Source: Ficedula albicollis (Eukaryota; Chordata; Aves; Passeriformes; Muscicapidae). Taken from it: a stretch of 64,000 nucleotides of DNA. A program made the translations under genes and the position numbers. The stretch lies in assembly GCF_000247815.1 (NCBI RefSeq), contig NW_004775941.1, positions 300,808 to 364,807 on the forward strand. The letters are read 5' to 3'. The notes under the pieces are model-generated. The model searched no databases. It was given only the letters and a program-made list of their open reading frames with translations, and was not told where the DNA came from. This document shows, in pieces, positions 1-54,610 of this stretch (its first letter is position 1; each line of letters starts with the position of its first letter).

Positions 1-253
1 AATTCCCTCCCCCAGCACCGAGCCCCCAGGCCCAGGCTGGCACAGGACGGATGTGCCCAACACACAGTGGCTGATAAGGCACTTGAAATGACTACAAGCC
101 ATGAGGTAACCTGCTGCCCCCTCCTTCCTTCCCTCCTTCTTCTCTTCCTTCCCCTCCTCCCCCGGGAGCTTTGGAGATTAACCTATGGAGAATGGGGTGT
201 TGTGGGGAGCCAGGGCCCGGCTGGAGGAGCTGTTGGGGTGTCACCAGGCCACC
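1..253 (-). other. HADHA: HADHA 3' UTR (partial, runs off the window)
   Basis: This follows the TGA stop on the minus strand. No AATAAA is visible on the minus strand before the window edge, so the last exon probably continues to the left. It includes a pyrimidine-rich plus-strand stretch at about 118-165. Confidence 0.6.
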
Positions 254-24363
<24,110 letters not shown>

Positions 24364-24769
24364 CTAAGGAGAAGAAATGAGAGGTGTTAAAGGAGTTCTC
24401 AGCCTCACTCTCTCCCAGCTCCCCTCACCTGCACAGGACAGATTTTGGAAACCCTGAGCCAGTCCCCCCCCTCACAGCCTGGCCTGTGCCCCCACCAGAG
24501 TCCAGCAGGCTGCAGAGCACTGCAGTCACCTTCCAGCACAGATCTCACACTCAGCAGTGGCCAGCTGAGAGCAGAAAAATGAAATCCTTCCTCCCAGCCA
24601 GCTGCCAAGGGATGCAGCAGGTGGCACAGGGAGCTCTGCCTTCATCATCCTCATTCCAACCTCCTCATCTGCTAAACCTGGGACCCTCCTGCATCTGGGG
24701 AGCTGTAAAGGTGCTAACTGTACTACTTAGCCAGTGGCTTGCTTTTGGTTTTTTTTTTTTTTTTGGCTT

Positions 24770-25300
24770 TACTTAAGAGTTAAGATTAAAAACCCAAAGG
24801 AGATGAATTTTCTCATGTCTGGGCTTTGTTGTTTATTAAATCTTATTTAAAGTACAGAGAGTTTTGCAATGCTTCTAGCTACCAGCTAAAAGTGAGCAAA
24901 ATGGAGGTGAATTTAGCAAGTTACAAAGTCTTTTAAAGCTAAACAGTTCAACAGAGAATTAACACCTATATTATTTACACTTTTGACCCAATAACCAAAC
25001 TCCTGTGGTCCACAGTGGTGCACTGTATAATCAGAAACTGCTACTTGAAATCATGTAGAAGAAGAAAACAGAAAGAAGACAACACCCAAAATTTTTCATT
25101 TTGTCCCATACCTATTACTATATTCTAAAACCTCAAATTCCAAACCCTTCACCATGTGAAATCACACATTTCTATTCTAACCACACACCAGTGATTTTAA
25201 CTCCATCACTCAAATTTGGAAGCCTTTCCAAGGCAGTGTTCTCCAAGGGGGTCAGTGTCAGAAAGCACAGAGAGCTCAAAACTCCCAGGTTTCTGGGTTT
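24770..25300 (-). mobile_element. LTR-like repeat, family A copy 3
   Basis: Reverse complement of copy 2: ATTATTTACACTTTTGACCC (TATA side), TTCACCATGTGAAATCACAC and CTCCCAGGTTTCTGGGTT. A T-run at 24750-24765 adjoins it. HADHA intron 1. Confidence 0.65.
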
Positions 25301-25484
25301 CAACAGGGAGCTCCAAGGTGAATTCCCTGCAGAGCAAACACAACTGTCCAGGGTATTCCTGTAAAAACACACTCTGGTGCCAGCAAATGGGGCAAGTGTG
25401 ACCACACAGATCTCAGAGAGCACAAAATGGAGGGCTACAAAGGGCTCACAAAATATTTATTCTTGCCACTATCTATCAAAATAC

Positions 25485-25795
25485 TCAGAATCACAGACTG
25501 GTTTGGGTGGGAAGGGACCTCAAAACCCACCCTGTGCCATCCCTGTCACGGCAGGGACACCTCCCACTACCCCATTGCTCCAGCCCCAGTGTCCAGCCTG
25601 GCCTTGGGCACTGCCAGGGATCCAGGGGCAGCCACAGCTGCTCTGGGCACCCTGTGCCAGCCCTGCCCACCCTGCCAGGGAACAATTGCTGCCCAGGATC
25701 CCAGCCAGCCCTGCCCTCTGGCAGTGCCAGCCCTGCCCTCTGGCAGTGGGAGCCATTCCCTGGCTCCTGTCCCTCCAGGTCCCTGTCCAGCTCTT
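25485..25795 (-). mobile_element. CR1 fragment with internal duplication
   Basis: GAATCACAGACTGGTTTGGG to GCTCCTGTCCCTCC, with the GCCAGCCCTGCCCTCTGGCA phrase duplicated. Confidence 0.82.
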
Positions 25796-26734
25796 GGATC
25801 CACCTCTAATGATGATAAACAAATCACACAAACATATTTTCTTCCAGAGCCCTCAGAAAACTCAGACCATGAGGTGAACAAGTTCTGCCCACAAGTTTCT
25901 GACTCATGAATCTCCTTTTCCTGCTCAGAAATTGTGCTTGAGCCCACAATCTCTCAGCACATAAATAAACCCCAGCTCTACTCAAGCAACCTTGATCTTG
26001 ACCCTGAGGATCCTCTAAGTCAGATCCAGGATGAATCCCTGCCAAAGCTGCTTAAGTCTGAATTCCAGTAAAAGCCTTAATTCCACACAGCCAACCAGCC
26101 GGGGAGGGTTCTGCTCAACACTGATAAAACCTTCAGAAATGAAACATTCCCAGCAGCAAGCAGGGAGAATAAACTGCAAACTGTGCCTCCCCAACAGGTG
26201 TCTCCCCCTGGCACAGCCCCGTGACATGGGCTCAGGGCTGCACTTTGGCCTCCTTTCCACCTTGTCCGGGCTGCTGGCAGCAGGGTCTGACCTTTGCTCC
26301 CATTCCTGAGCCCAGGATATGCAGTGTGATGCTGTGGGGATGGAAATTCAGCGTCAGGCTGGCCCAGCAAGCAGGTCTGGAGTGTGTGTGTGTGTCATGT
26401 GCCCACAGCAGCATTTTACAAACAAACAAGAGAACTGGTTCCCACTCCTCAGCAATGTTTCATACCCACGTGTGATTGCTCCATCTACAACATTTCCCTA
26501 AACTCTTTGTGTGTTCAAGTCAGGCACTCCTGAAAATCAGCACCAACATTCATTTCCCACAAACCAAGTGTGGGCTGACAACAATTCCACTCCTCTGGTG
26601 AGAGATGCTGCCCAGCAGAACACCACGCACCTTTAACAGCAATATTTTAACCCAATAAAAGCCATGCAACCCCTTTAAAGAGAAAGCAAGGGCTGAACTA
26701 TCTCCCTGAGCTCATTAATTCAATCCTTGCAGCA

Positions 26735-26825
26735 AGCTGGGATAGTGGAAGGTGTCCCTGCCCATGGCAGGGGTGTGCAACAAGATGAGCTTGAACATCC
26801 CTCCCAGCCAAACCAGTCTGGCGTT
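26735..26825 (+). mobile_element. Short CR1 fragment
   Basis: GGATAGTGGAAGGTGTCCCT to CCCAGCCAAACCAGTCTGG. Confidence 0.6.
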
Positions 26826-28004
26826 CCATGTTTTTCACTCTTTCCTTTTCCATAGCAGCTCCCAAACAGATTCCTTCCATGAAAACCTTCAGCCTTCAAT
26901 TCCACTGTGCCTTTCCATGCTCACAAAAAAAAAAAATAGATTAAATAGGAAAAAAATAAATCAAGGCATGACTGGACAAATCTCACTCCACTTGAATAGA
27001 AACTGTTTTGGGAGAGGTGCTGTTAACACTGGAGTGAGGTTTCTGTAGCCTGACAATGGTTTAGTTTAAGCCCAGATTATTTGTGGAAAATATTTTGCCA
27101 GAAAGCAAAAGCAGCTCCTTGCTCCTGCACATCTGCTTTAGGTGTTGATCCCTCCAGCACTGCAATGGAAATGTGCTCAGACCAGAGCCAGAAAAATCCT
27201 CCAAAATGCTGCATGGAGCAGAAGCCCAGCTTCAGACTTCCACCATGTCCCATCCTTCATTCCAGAACAAAGCCCTGAAAATCAGTTCCAGTCTCGCTCC
27301 TGCACTCACTCCAGCTCAAAGACTGGACACCACCACTTCAGGTGCCCCCAGGATGCACCAGAGAATGGACAGCACCCACCCCACAGCCCAGCCTGCTCCT
27401 TCCCACTTTCTCTTTCCCCTCTCATACCTCAGCTGCTTCCCTGCCCAGCACTTCCCCTTCCCTCCCTTCCACTCACCAGGATGTGGCACACCACTTGAAC
27501 TGGGAACAGCCTCCATGGGTGCTGGCTCAAGGAAAAAGCTTTTTTCCAGTCCTGGAGCAGCCCAAGCCCCAGCAGGACGGATGGGATGAAGCTCAGGCCA
27601 CCTGAGCACGGAGCTGTGACCCGTGAGATGGGAAGCTCCTGGCACACTGAGCTTCCCCACCCACTGCAGGGACCTGGATGTGGCCCAGCAGGTACAGCCA
27701 GCCCTGGAGCTCACCTGGCTCCTGGCTGCTCCCTACCTTTAGGGCTGCCCCGGAGTTTTGCATCTCCTTCCTAATGCTTTGCAAGGCAGAACATGGCTAT
27801 TAATTAATTATCGACAGTGACAGCGTTCTCAGAGCAGCTCCAGGGCTGTTTGTTGTGAAGAGCTTTACCAGGTAGAACAAGAATTCCAGCCAGCAAGAGG
27901 CTGAGAACTCCCTGGAGTTGCCACAAGTCTCCTCATCAGTGATTGCAGCACCCTGTCACGCACAAACCCGCTCCAAGGCTGCATGGAGCACGGCTGTCAT
28001 CCCA

Positions 28005-28075
28005 CAATCATGGAATTGCTCACATTGGAAAAGCTCTCAGAGCCCTGAGTCCAGCTCTGAACCCAGCACTGCTGG
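28005..28075 (-). mobile_element. Short CR1-like fragment
   Basis: CACAATCATGGAATTGCTCA then TTGGAAAAGCTCTCAGAGCC. Confidence 0.55.
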
Positions 28076-28287
28076 GTTTGGGTTTAAATCAAACACAGCT
28101 GGATTTTGGGTCAACATCCACACCAGACTCTGAGGCCCTTTAAAGTGCTCAAGTATGAGTTTTCAGAGCTTCCAGGGCTCCAGGGGACTCGCTGCCTTGG
28201 TAGCCAGGAAGCACCAGGCCAGCTGTGTGAACAGGCAGGAGAGAGCCACAGCCCTGCCTGAGCTGGCAGGGGAGATGCTTCACACAA

Positions 28288-28800
28288 AATCATGGAATCA
28301 CTGAATCCTGCAATGGTTTAAGTGGGAAGGGACCTCAAAACCCATCCAGTGCCACCTCTGCCATGGCAGGGACACCTCCCACTGTCCCATTGCTCCAGCC
28401 CCAGTGTCCAGCCTGGCCTTGGGCACTGCCAGGGATCCAGGGGCAGCCACAGCTGCTCTGGGCACCCTGTGCCAGCCCTGCCCACCCTGCCAGGGAACAA
28501 TTGCTGCCCAGGATCCCAGCCAGCCCTGCCCTCTGGCAGTGGGAGCCCTGCCCTCTGGCAGTGGGAGCCATTGACCCTGTGCCAGCCCTGCCCACCCTGC
28601 CAGGGAACAATTGCTGCCCAGGATCCCAGCCAGCCCTGCCCTCTGGCAGTGGGAGCCATTCCCTGGCTCCTGTCCCTCCCTGCCTTGTCCCCAGCCCCTC
28701 TCCAGCTCTCCTGCAGCCCCTTCAGGCCCTGCCAGGGGCTCTGAGGTCTACCCAGAACTTCCTCTTCTCCAGGCTGAACATTCCCAATTCCCCCGGGCAA
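28288..28800 (-). mobile_element. CR1 LINE 3' fragment with internal tandem duplication
   Basis: AATCATGGAATCACTGAATC, body, then a second pass through CCTGTGCCAGCCCTGCCCAC to CTGTCCCTCCC. The segment from about 28466-28560 is repeated at 28570-28650. Confidence 0.85.
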
Positions 28801-29590
28801 GAAGAGATCCTGGAGCACCTGGAGACACGGCCAGGGCTGGCCACACCCTCCCCCCAGCCAGGAGGGATTACAGGGATAGCCCTTGCCATGGATACACCTG
28901 CGTGCCTGGAGGGCAGCCACAGGATCCCCAAGGACACGGGGACACCCAGAGCTGGCACTGGGGACAGGCACAAGTGTCAGGGCACAAGGACACTCTCTCC
29001 CTGTGGCTCAGCTCACATGCAGGGACCATCCTGACCACGGGGTGTGTCCCCCCCTTCGTGTCAGGTCACAGGGACACCCCAGAGCTGCCCACAGATTCTC
29101 ACAGTGTGTCCCTGTGCAAGGACTGGCACGGCAGGGTGTCCCCGATGGGGAAACACAACCCCAGAGACCCCAGGACAGACCCTGGGGACCTGCCAGGTGT
29201 CTCCCAGGCCAAACCCCTCCCATGGAGCACAGCCACACGTGGGGACATCTCCCACCCCACAGCCTCCCCGGGGATCCCCCAGTCCCGGCTCTCATAGACC
29301 TTCTCCTGGGAACACCCCATTTCTCAGAGCCCCACTGTCACCTCACCTGAAGAGCCCTTCGGGACACCTCCCCAGCCCTGCCACAGCCACAGCGCCAGGA
29401 AATCCTCTGTGTGACAGCCTGTTCCTCATGCTCGCCCACTTCCCGCCCTGTCGCTGTTTCCCGACCCCTCAGGGCCCCTCGCACCCTCAGTGTCCCCTCC
29501 GCCCTCACCTCTCAGTGCCTCCTCACCGCCCCCTCGCTTCCCCCGCCAGCCCTCGCTCCCTGAGTGCTCCCCCGACCCCTCACTGTCCCC

Positions 29591-30733
<1,143 letters not shown>

Positions 30734-30760
30734 ATGGACGGGGCGGGCTGGGAAACGGTG
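30734..30760 (+). other. HADHB: Possible HADHB untranslated exon 1 end
   Basis: The GC-rich sequence right after a poly-C block ends GGGAAACG followed by GTGAGG, a good donor consensus. HADHB in mammals begins with a short noncoding exon. Position and composition fit, but nothing else confirms it. Confidence 0.3.
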
Positions 30761-31470
30761 AGGAGAGCCCGGGGGGTCGGTCCCGGATGGTTGAAGGTGC
30801 CCGGAGTCGGTCCCGGGTGGGTGAGGGGGTTTTGGGGGCGCCTCAGAGGAGCATTTGTGTGTTTGGGGTGTAGCAGGTGGGCGCTGCCAGTCCCGGGATG
30901 GGGATGGCGGTGCTGCGGTGTGAAAGGTCAGCGGTGTGTGGGAGCAGAAAGGGAGAAGGGGCTGTTCATGGAGTTGTGGATTATCCCGAGCTGGAAGAAA
31001 TCCGTGGGGATCACGGAGTGCAGCTCAGCTGTGGAATCCAGGCAAATCCTGCAGGCTCTGCGAGGAGCTTTGCCCTTGTGATTTGGGGTGATTTTGGCTG
31101 CCGAAAATGAGGAGGTGTGGGACGTTTTGGGGGGCAGGAACGGGAGGGAGAAACTTTCATCAGCTGGGCAGGGGAAGTTTAGGGAAAAGCCTCAATCAGG
31201 TGTGGGGAGGGAGGTTGGCACAGGTGGAGGAGGAGGAGCAGGATGCCTTGGAAAAGTCTGGTTTTGGCACCTTTGTTGGTAGGAGGAGCCTGGCTCTGTT
31301 TTGTGAGCTGGGAATGGAGGAATGCTGCAGCTGGGAGGTGTCAAAGGGGGTGACTGGCAGCTTGTGCTGAGTTTTGGGGAGCTGTAGAGGGCTGGGTGTG
31401 GGACTGTGGGTGCTCCTGTGGCCCTCCATGGAAAAACTTTGCGCTTGGGAGAGAAAGTGCTAGGATTTGA

Positions 31471-31842
31471 ACCCCCAAATTGTGACAGAGAGAGATGGAT
31501 TTGGTGTGGATCAACCAAAGAGCTGTGAGGGCCATCCTGAGCCGTGGGCAATAAAACCTGCAAATGAGGGTTTGTTTATAGGGAAACTCGATTGGGGAAT
31601 GGACTTTGGGGAAGCTGCAGAGGGATTTTTGGAGGTGGAGGACATGAACTGGCTCTCCCCCAAATTGTGACAGAGAGAGATGGATTTGGTGTGGATCAAC
31701 CAAAGAGCTGTGAGGGCCATCCTGAGCCGTGGGCAATAAAACCTGCAAATGAGGGTTTGTTTATAGGGAAACTCGATTGGGGAATGAACTTTGGGGAAGC
31801 TGCAGAGGGATTTTTGGGGGTGGAGGACATGAACTGGCTCTG
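31471..31842. repeat. 185-bp direct duplication in HADHB intron 1
   Basis: Two copies offset by 185 bp share TGTGACAGAGAGAGATGGAT and GAGGACATGAACTGGCTCT with very few differences. Confidence 0.9.
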
Positions 31843-32082
31843 TTTGCCTTGGGGATGCACAGCAGGGGTTAACAAGGGGCAGGGGTGCCAAGGACACTGC
31901 ATCAGGAGGTGCTGCTGGCAGCAGGGCTGCCTGGGCACTGGGACAATTTTCCAGTGGGAAGCGGTGCAGCAGTTCCTGGGAGGGAATTGAGAAGCTCACT
32001 GGGCACTATTTATTGACAGCCACATCCACAAGCCAGGCTCCTCCTGGTCTGACTCGGCGTGGTGGGAGGTGATTCCCTGTGC

Positions 32083-32102
32083 TGCTGCTGCTGCTGCTGC
32101 CC
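32083..32102 (+). repeat. CTG trinucleotide run
   Basis: About six CTG/TGC repeats in the intron just before HADHB coding exon 1. Confidence 0.85.
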
Positions 32103-32217
32103 TTGGGGTGTCTGCCCCTGGGTTCCTGGCTCTGTGGGAGGCAGGCAGGTCGCTTCCCTTGGGATTGCTCCATACAGAGCAGCTTGGACTGAGCCCAGCC
32201 TCTCCCTAGACTCCAAA

Positions 32218-46670
<14,453 letters not shown>

Positions 46671-46755
46671 CAGCCCTGGGAGTGTTGTGCCTCATCCTGT
46701 GCCTGGCAATGCCATTTCAATGCACTAATAAATCCTACACCCAATCCTTCTTGGA
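46671..46755 (+). terminator. HADHB: HADHB 3' UTR with poly(A) signal
   Basis: AATAAA lies at 46727-46732, about 57 bases after the stop codon, giving a very short 3' UTR of roughly 80 bases. The exact cleavage site is inferred. Confidence 0.75.
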
Positions 46756-47297
46756 GAGGGCATTTGTGGCCTTTATCAATCCCTTGTAGCTACTCAGCCA
46801 GTAATTTTTATCTAATGAGCACGCTCTATTCCACTTCCAGGAGAGGAGCAGTTAACTCAGTGCCCCTGAGTCTCTGCAGGTTCCTTGTCACTCTCTGATC
46901 CCCCTGGTAACTCTTCAGGATTTCTCCCACTGGGGAACAAAGATTATTCCAAAGCTCTCTATGGGGAATAAAGTTTGGAGATGAGGAGAAGGTGAAGCAG
47001 TGGAAGTGGGTGGGCTGAGAGGGGAGGTAATGCTGTGGGGAGGAGCAGATTTTTGGGGCAGCAGGTTCAGTCCCAGGGGCTGAGCTGGGCTCTGAGGGGG
47101 CAGTTTGCTCCATGCTGTCCAAATACTGTTGGAATGAGCAAATTGCATCTGACAAATGAATGTTGCTGATGGAACTGAAATAAATTCAGACAAAACCCAG
47201 TTCTGGCTGTTTTCTTCCCCTCCCCTCACCTGAAATGCTTTGGGGACTGTTCTGTGGTGGTGGCTGTGAGCTGACACTGGGTGTTGGCTCTCTGCAG

Positions 47298-47650
<353 letters not shown>

Positions 47651-48025
47651 AACTTCAAATGTGCAGGGCTGTCTCTCTCCCAAGCACTGGGGAAGATGAG
47701 ACAGTTGTTCTTTTGTTTAATATCCTTGGGTTTTTTTCACTTGTTCCTCGTTTATGATGCAGAGGGTGGCTGCTCTTACCTGCCAGGAGAAACCTGAGTT
47801 TCTCCTAAAGCACCTCCCAAACTCCTTCGAGTCCTTTTTATGTCAGCAGCAGTTTCTGCCACCCACCAGCTGCTGCCCAGCCCTGCTCCGGGGCTCGGCT
47901 GAGATAAGGGATGGGTGCAGCACCCGGCCTGTCCCGTTCATTCCTCCCTGGAAACCCTGTGCAAGAGCACTGCTCCAGGGGGAGAGGGGAACTGCCGGGG
48001 CCTGAGAGGGGCCGGGATTGGTGCA

Positions 48026-48135
48026 GAATCACAGAATCGTTCATTGTGGAAAACTGGGATCATCACCGATCCAGCCACTCCCCCAGCGCTGCCAAGGCCA
48101 CCGCATGTCCGCAAGTGCCGCATCCACGCGGGATG
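48026..48135 (-). mobile_element. CR1-like fragment
   Basis: GAATCACAGAATCGTTCATT then GGGATCATCACCGATCCAGC. It is immediately upstream of a CpG-rich region. Confidence 0.55.
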
Positions 48136-48239
48136 GGCGCTCCAGCCCCGCCCCAGTTATTTGGGGGGTTTAACCCCTTCCGGGCTGCGGGGGCAGAGCA
48201 GCGCCCTGGGGAGCAGGGCAGGGCTGCAGCCCGTCGGAT

Positions 48240-48412
48240 GTGACTCATCCTGGAGGCTCATCCCGCTCCTCCCCGCTCCGCCGCTGCCTCTCCGCTGTCA
48301 TCCCGCTCCTCCCCGCTCCGCCGCTGCCCTCCGCCGCTGCCTCTCCGCTGTCCCCGCCGCCTGCGGGTCCCTCGCTGCCATCGGTACCCGCGTGGCTGAA
48401 GCCGCTCCGGTG
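48240..48412 (+). promoter_or_regulatory. CpG island with candidate noncoding first exon
   Basis: Dense CpG with repeated CTCCCCGCTCCGCCGCTGCC, then GGCTGAAGCCGCTCCG followed by donor GTGAGTCCCG at about 48411. No ATG opens a convincing frame. It looks like a 5' UTR exon of an unidentified plus-strand gene. In humans the next genes beyond HADHB are ADGRF3 and SELENOI, but I see neither protein here. Confidence 0.45.
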
Positions 48413-48679
48413 AGTCCCGCGCGGCGTGGAAGGCGCTCGGGGCTGGGGGAGCCTCGGTATGGATGGAGCCCCCTCGAACCCCACTCGGTTCCCGGGGTGC
48501 CCAGGGGTCCCTGGTGCCCGGCAGGGCTGATCGGCCCGTTCGGGGCACGCTCGGGGCTGCCGGGCACGCCCGGGGCAAAGGTTCCTTTCGCTCTCCTGGG
48601 GCTGGGCACGGAGCCGGAGCGAGGTAGGAGGAGGGGGAACAAGAACGAGGGGGTCACAGGTCCCGGCCGGGTGGTGCCG

Positions 48680-49964
<1,285 letters not shown>

Positions 49965-49965
49965 A

Positions 49966-50270
49966 GGATGGGGGAGCCCATGGGTAGGGTTTGAGTATCC
50001 AGATGGGTGGAGGATGTGAAACCCCACAGGAGGAGGCTCGGGGACCCCCGAGGGTGGGGATTTAAGGGGACCCCCATGGACAGCGAATGGGGGATCCCCA
50101 CGGGTGAAGGATGCGGGGTACCCACGAGTGGAGGATCCACAAGCGGAGGACTGGGGGAGCCCATGGGTAGGGTTTGAGTATCCAGATGGGTGGAGGATGT
50201 GAAACCCCAGAGGAGGAGACTCGGGGACCCCCGAGGGTGGGAATTTAAGGGACCCCCATGAGCAGGATCC
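49966..50270 (+). repeat. Two copies of an approximately 181-bp GC-rich repeat
   Basis: GGGGGAGCCCATGGGTAGGG to GGGACCCCCGAGGGTGGG occurs at 49970 and again about 181 bp later, with small differences. Probably the edge of a longer array hidden by poly-C block 7. Confidence 0.85.
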
Positions 50271-50349
50271 CCACGGGGGAAGGATGGGGGATTCCTACGG
50301 ATAGTTATTCATGGATCAGCGGGGCTGGAGGATGGGGGACCCGCACAGG

Positions 50350-50428
50350 CAGGAATTTGAGGACGAGGACGGCGACGAGAGTACATCCACCAGCACCCAG
50401 CGCAGGGATGCGAGCGAGGGCCGCGCTC

Positions 50429-50429
<1 letters not shown>
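50350..50429 (+). CDS. Possible exon fragment, acidic (unidentified)
   Basis: After ACAGGCAG an open frame reads EFEDEDGDESTSTSTQRRD and continues to a poly-C block. Acidic then Ser/Thr-rich with codon-like GC use. It could belong with the SAM-like segment beyond the poly-C, but frame continuity cannot be tested. Confidence 0.3.

Positions 50430-50503
<74 letters not shown>
50430..50503 (+). other. Poly-C block 8 (74 bp) interrupting a coding-like segment
   Basis: Pure C between two coding-like stretches near 50.4 and 50.5 kb; the shortest of the eleven. Confidence 0.88.
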
Positions 50504-50790
<287 letters not shown>

Positions 50791-50804
50791 CCGGGGGATG
50801 CTGC

Positions 50805-51650
50805 TGGGACAAACGAGCCTCGCTCTTCAACGTCTTAAAAAGTTTAGTAAGCGTTAAAGCAAAATTCGCAGCGCGCACAGTTGACTATAAAAATTCTTAT
50901 TTATTTACGCATTGCCTTGGTCATTGTTGATATTCATGATGATTATACATACTCAAACATCCACTGGAGTTCCCATGTCGCCAGAATTCTTCAGCTTAGT
51001 TCGACCCCTAACCTCATCTTAGAGCGAGAGCCACAATGCAGAGGTGATTTTGGGAGTTCTGTGCTTTGTTTCTTCACAAGGTCCCCTGGTGTGTGGTTTG
51101 GCAATACTGATACCTGAAGGGCAGCTCAAAGTGCCTGGTTCTTTTCCAAGTTACCTTAGCAGTTGTTTTAGCCACTTTTACAGGTACTTTCACTCAATAT
51201 TGTCAGTCAGTTACAGAAATAAAGGCATTAGTTGTTATTTCATAATTACTTCTGCAAATTAACTTCTGCAAAAGTTAATGTTGTAATACACATGACACAG
51301 TCTCTATTTTAATATTTTATGGGAGCCTAAGCTATAATATATTTTATCAAAATACATAATAATATATTAATACCTACATTATACATAATATATATTAATA
51401 TATAATATATAATAATATATTTACAAAATAAATAATCTACACCAGGATTAGGGTATTAACCATAAAAGGCTGACATATTATATTATATTATATTATATTA
51501 TATTATATTATATTCATTACATTACATTACATTATATTACATTATATCAAAAGCAGCTAAAAGGTGATTACAACCTATCCTATACAAAAATACTTTGCAA
51601 AAGTCAATATTATAGCAAAAGCCAATAACCACATAATTATTTATAACAGT
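50805..51650. mobile_element. Repeat element copy 1 (possible ERV LTR), AT-rich
   Basis: Shares phrases in the same order with 52225-53370: CTTAAAA...AAAGTTTA near its start, GTCAGTTACAGAAATAAA versus GAGTTAGTTACATGAATAAA, AGTCTCTATTTTAAT, AGCCTAAG, then AT-rich DNA and CAGCTAAAAGGTGATTAC versus CAGTTAAAAGGAACCAC. Two related copies around a pol-like segment suggest the LTRs of one element. Orientation uncertain. Confidence 0.45.
51476..51550. repeat. TTATA-type microsatellite
   Basis: TATTA repeated about ten times, continuing as CATTA units. Confidence 0.95.
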
Positions 51651-52224
51651 GTCACCTTCCCCCTCTCCCCAGAGTGAAGATGACCCTGTGGATGTCCTGG
51701 ACCAAAGCAGCTGGGACTGAGCAAAAAATGCAGGAATAGTTCTGGAGGAGCCCTGAGATCACTGTGACCCCCCCCAAAAAATCCAGAGCCTGCCCCGTGC
51801 AGGAGTTGATGAGGACAGCAGAACCCCAGAAGCCAAATTTGATGCACGAGGCTGGGCAGCTGCCCCCAGCAATCCTAGAACTGATCTCGTGTAAAAGAGG
51901 GGGTCACAAACATAAAGGCACTCGTTGGAGTGCTGAAAAACTTCTGAAATGTTTGCAAAAATCTGTAACTGGGTCTAAAAGGGCTCAGATTGTGCAATCA
52001 GGAACCCAACAAAGTCCAGTTTGTTAAGCAAACAACCCTAACAAAGCTAAGAAAATAACGCTGGGAGGCAAAAAACATCTGGAAATGTGCTGGGTGAGCA
52101 TTGGCAGGTTGGTTTTACTGAACTGCCCAGACAAGAGGGGTAAAAGGGAAGGGATTAAAGTCAAATAATTCCGAGATTGGGGGGACCTTCGGGAATGTCA
52201 TCAGAGATTCCCACTGTGAGAAAC
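51651..52224 (+). pseudogene. Degraded retroviral pol (integrase-like) relic
   Basis: A short frame near 52085-52145 reads GEHWQVGFTELPRQEG and stops. HWQVDFTELP-type sequence is a hallmark of the integrase core entry in gammaretrovirus-like ERVs. Upstream, around 51925-52020, another frame reads KLLKCLQKSVTGSKRAQIVQ, resembling the end of the integrase zinc-binding region. Frames are broken by stops and there is no intact gene. Confidence 0.45.
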
Positions 52225-53370
<1,146 letters not shown>

Positions 53371-53861
53371 ATGCAAAAGCTTTCCTAAGGGAATAACTTG
53401 GGATCTTCACACCCCTCATAGACCCCAGCCTAGTGACAAAGTGGAGTGAGGGAATGACACAATTAAATTGAAATTGGGTAAAATATGCCAGGAAACCTCC
53501 ATGATCTGGGTCCAAGCCTCACCTGCTGCTCTGCTTCAAATTCAGAATTCAGCCATGGGGCACCAGCAAAATCAGCCCCTGTGAGCTGCTCCCCTGCCAA
53601 GTGCCACACTGCAGGAAACACTCATGGAAAAGGGGGTAGATTTGAATAATTTCCTCATTTCTCTCAGTAAAACCTGCCAGGATTTGCAGTAGAGATGCCC
53701 AGACTGGTGGGACTGAACACAAGGGCACGACTTCCACCCAGGAGATTGGGTGTGCCAGAATGACTGGGGACCTGCTCCACTCCAGCCAAGGTGGAAGGGA
53801 CCTTTCCTACCACATTTTATTGTCCTTTTTCTGCCAGAGTAGGGATCAAATCAGCAAGACA
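53371..53861. other. No feature recognised
   Basis: Moderate GC, with no exon-like frame or known repeat recognised. Confidence 0.5.
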
Positions 53862-54425
53862 GAATTTCTTGTTTGGACTCAGATGTTTATTCATTCTTAT
53901 CTGTGTTACAGTGAGCTCTACAGCACTTCAAGCTAAGAAGCTAAAAATAGAGATGTCTCTCTCTCTCTCTGCAAGGCCTTTTAAAACCATACTGTCCAAT
54001 TAAGAACAGACACCTACATTATTTTTGTTTTTAACCCAATAACCAATCACCCGTTTTTACTTTTAACCCAACAACCAGCCACCCGTGGCCCACAATGTGG
54101 AATTTTCTATCCAATTACAAAATACCACCCAAACCTGTGAAGAAGAAAGTGAGGAAGGCCAGAACCTCCGCCCTAAAACCTCCATCTTGCTTTCTATATA
54201 TTGCTATACTCTAAAACCTTAAATGCTGAATTTTCCACCGTGTGATATCACACCCTTCTATTCAAACTACAAACCCACAAACTCAGTTCTATCATTCAAT
54301 TTTGGAAGCCTTCTCCAGGGCCTCAGGCCAAAAGCAGTGTTCTCTTGGGGGTCAGTGCCTGTCAGCACAGAAAGTTCCAAACTCCCAGTTTCCAGGGCTC
54401 CAACACTTTCCAAGCACTGCTGACA
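53862..54425 (-). mobile_element. LTR-like repeat, family A copy 4
   Basis: Reverse complement of family A: TTTAACCCAATAACCAATCA, GTGTGATATCACACCCTTCT and AAACTCCCAGTTTCCAGGGC. A small internal duplication of the ACCAATCACCCG type is present. Confidence 0.6.
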
Positions 54426-54610
54426 ACTTCGACTTCCTCGAAACTGGACACAGCAAAATCTGGGATACATTGCTCCTGAAATAAAAGGGCCGGAGCCCTT
54501 TGGGAAGAAATCAAGAGCTTGTCACAATCTGTTTTACAAAACCAGATGGCACTAGGCCTTGTTTTAGCATCACAAGGAGGAAAAAAGCCCCAGGCTCTGC
54601 CAAGCTCCTG

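Noticed and set aside
29345..29460. Candidate HADHA exon 1, with ATG near 29425 and a GTGAGG donor at 29345
   Set aside because: The frame from that ATG ends in phase 2, but exon 2 requires phase 1. The frame in the right phase has a stop and no ATG.
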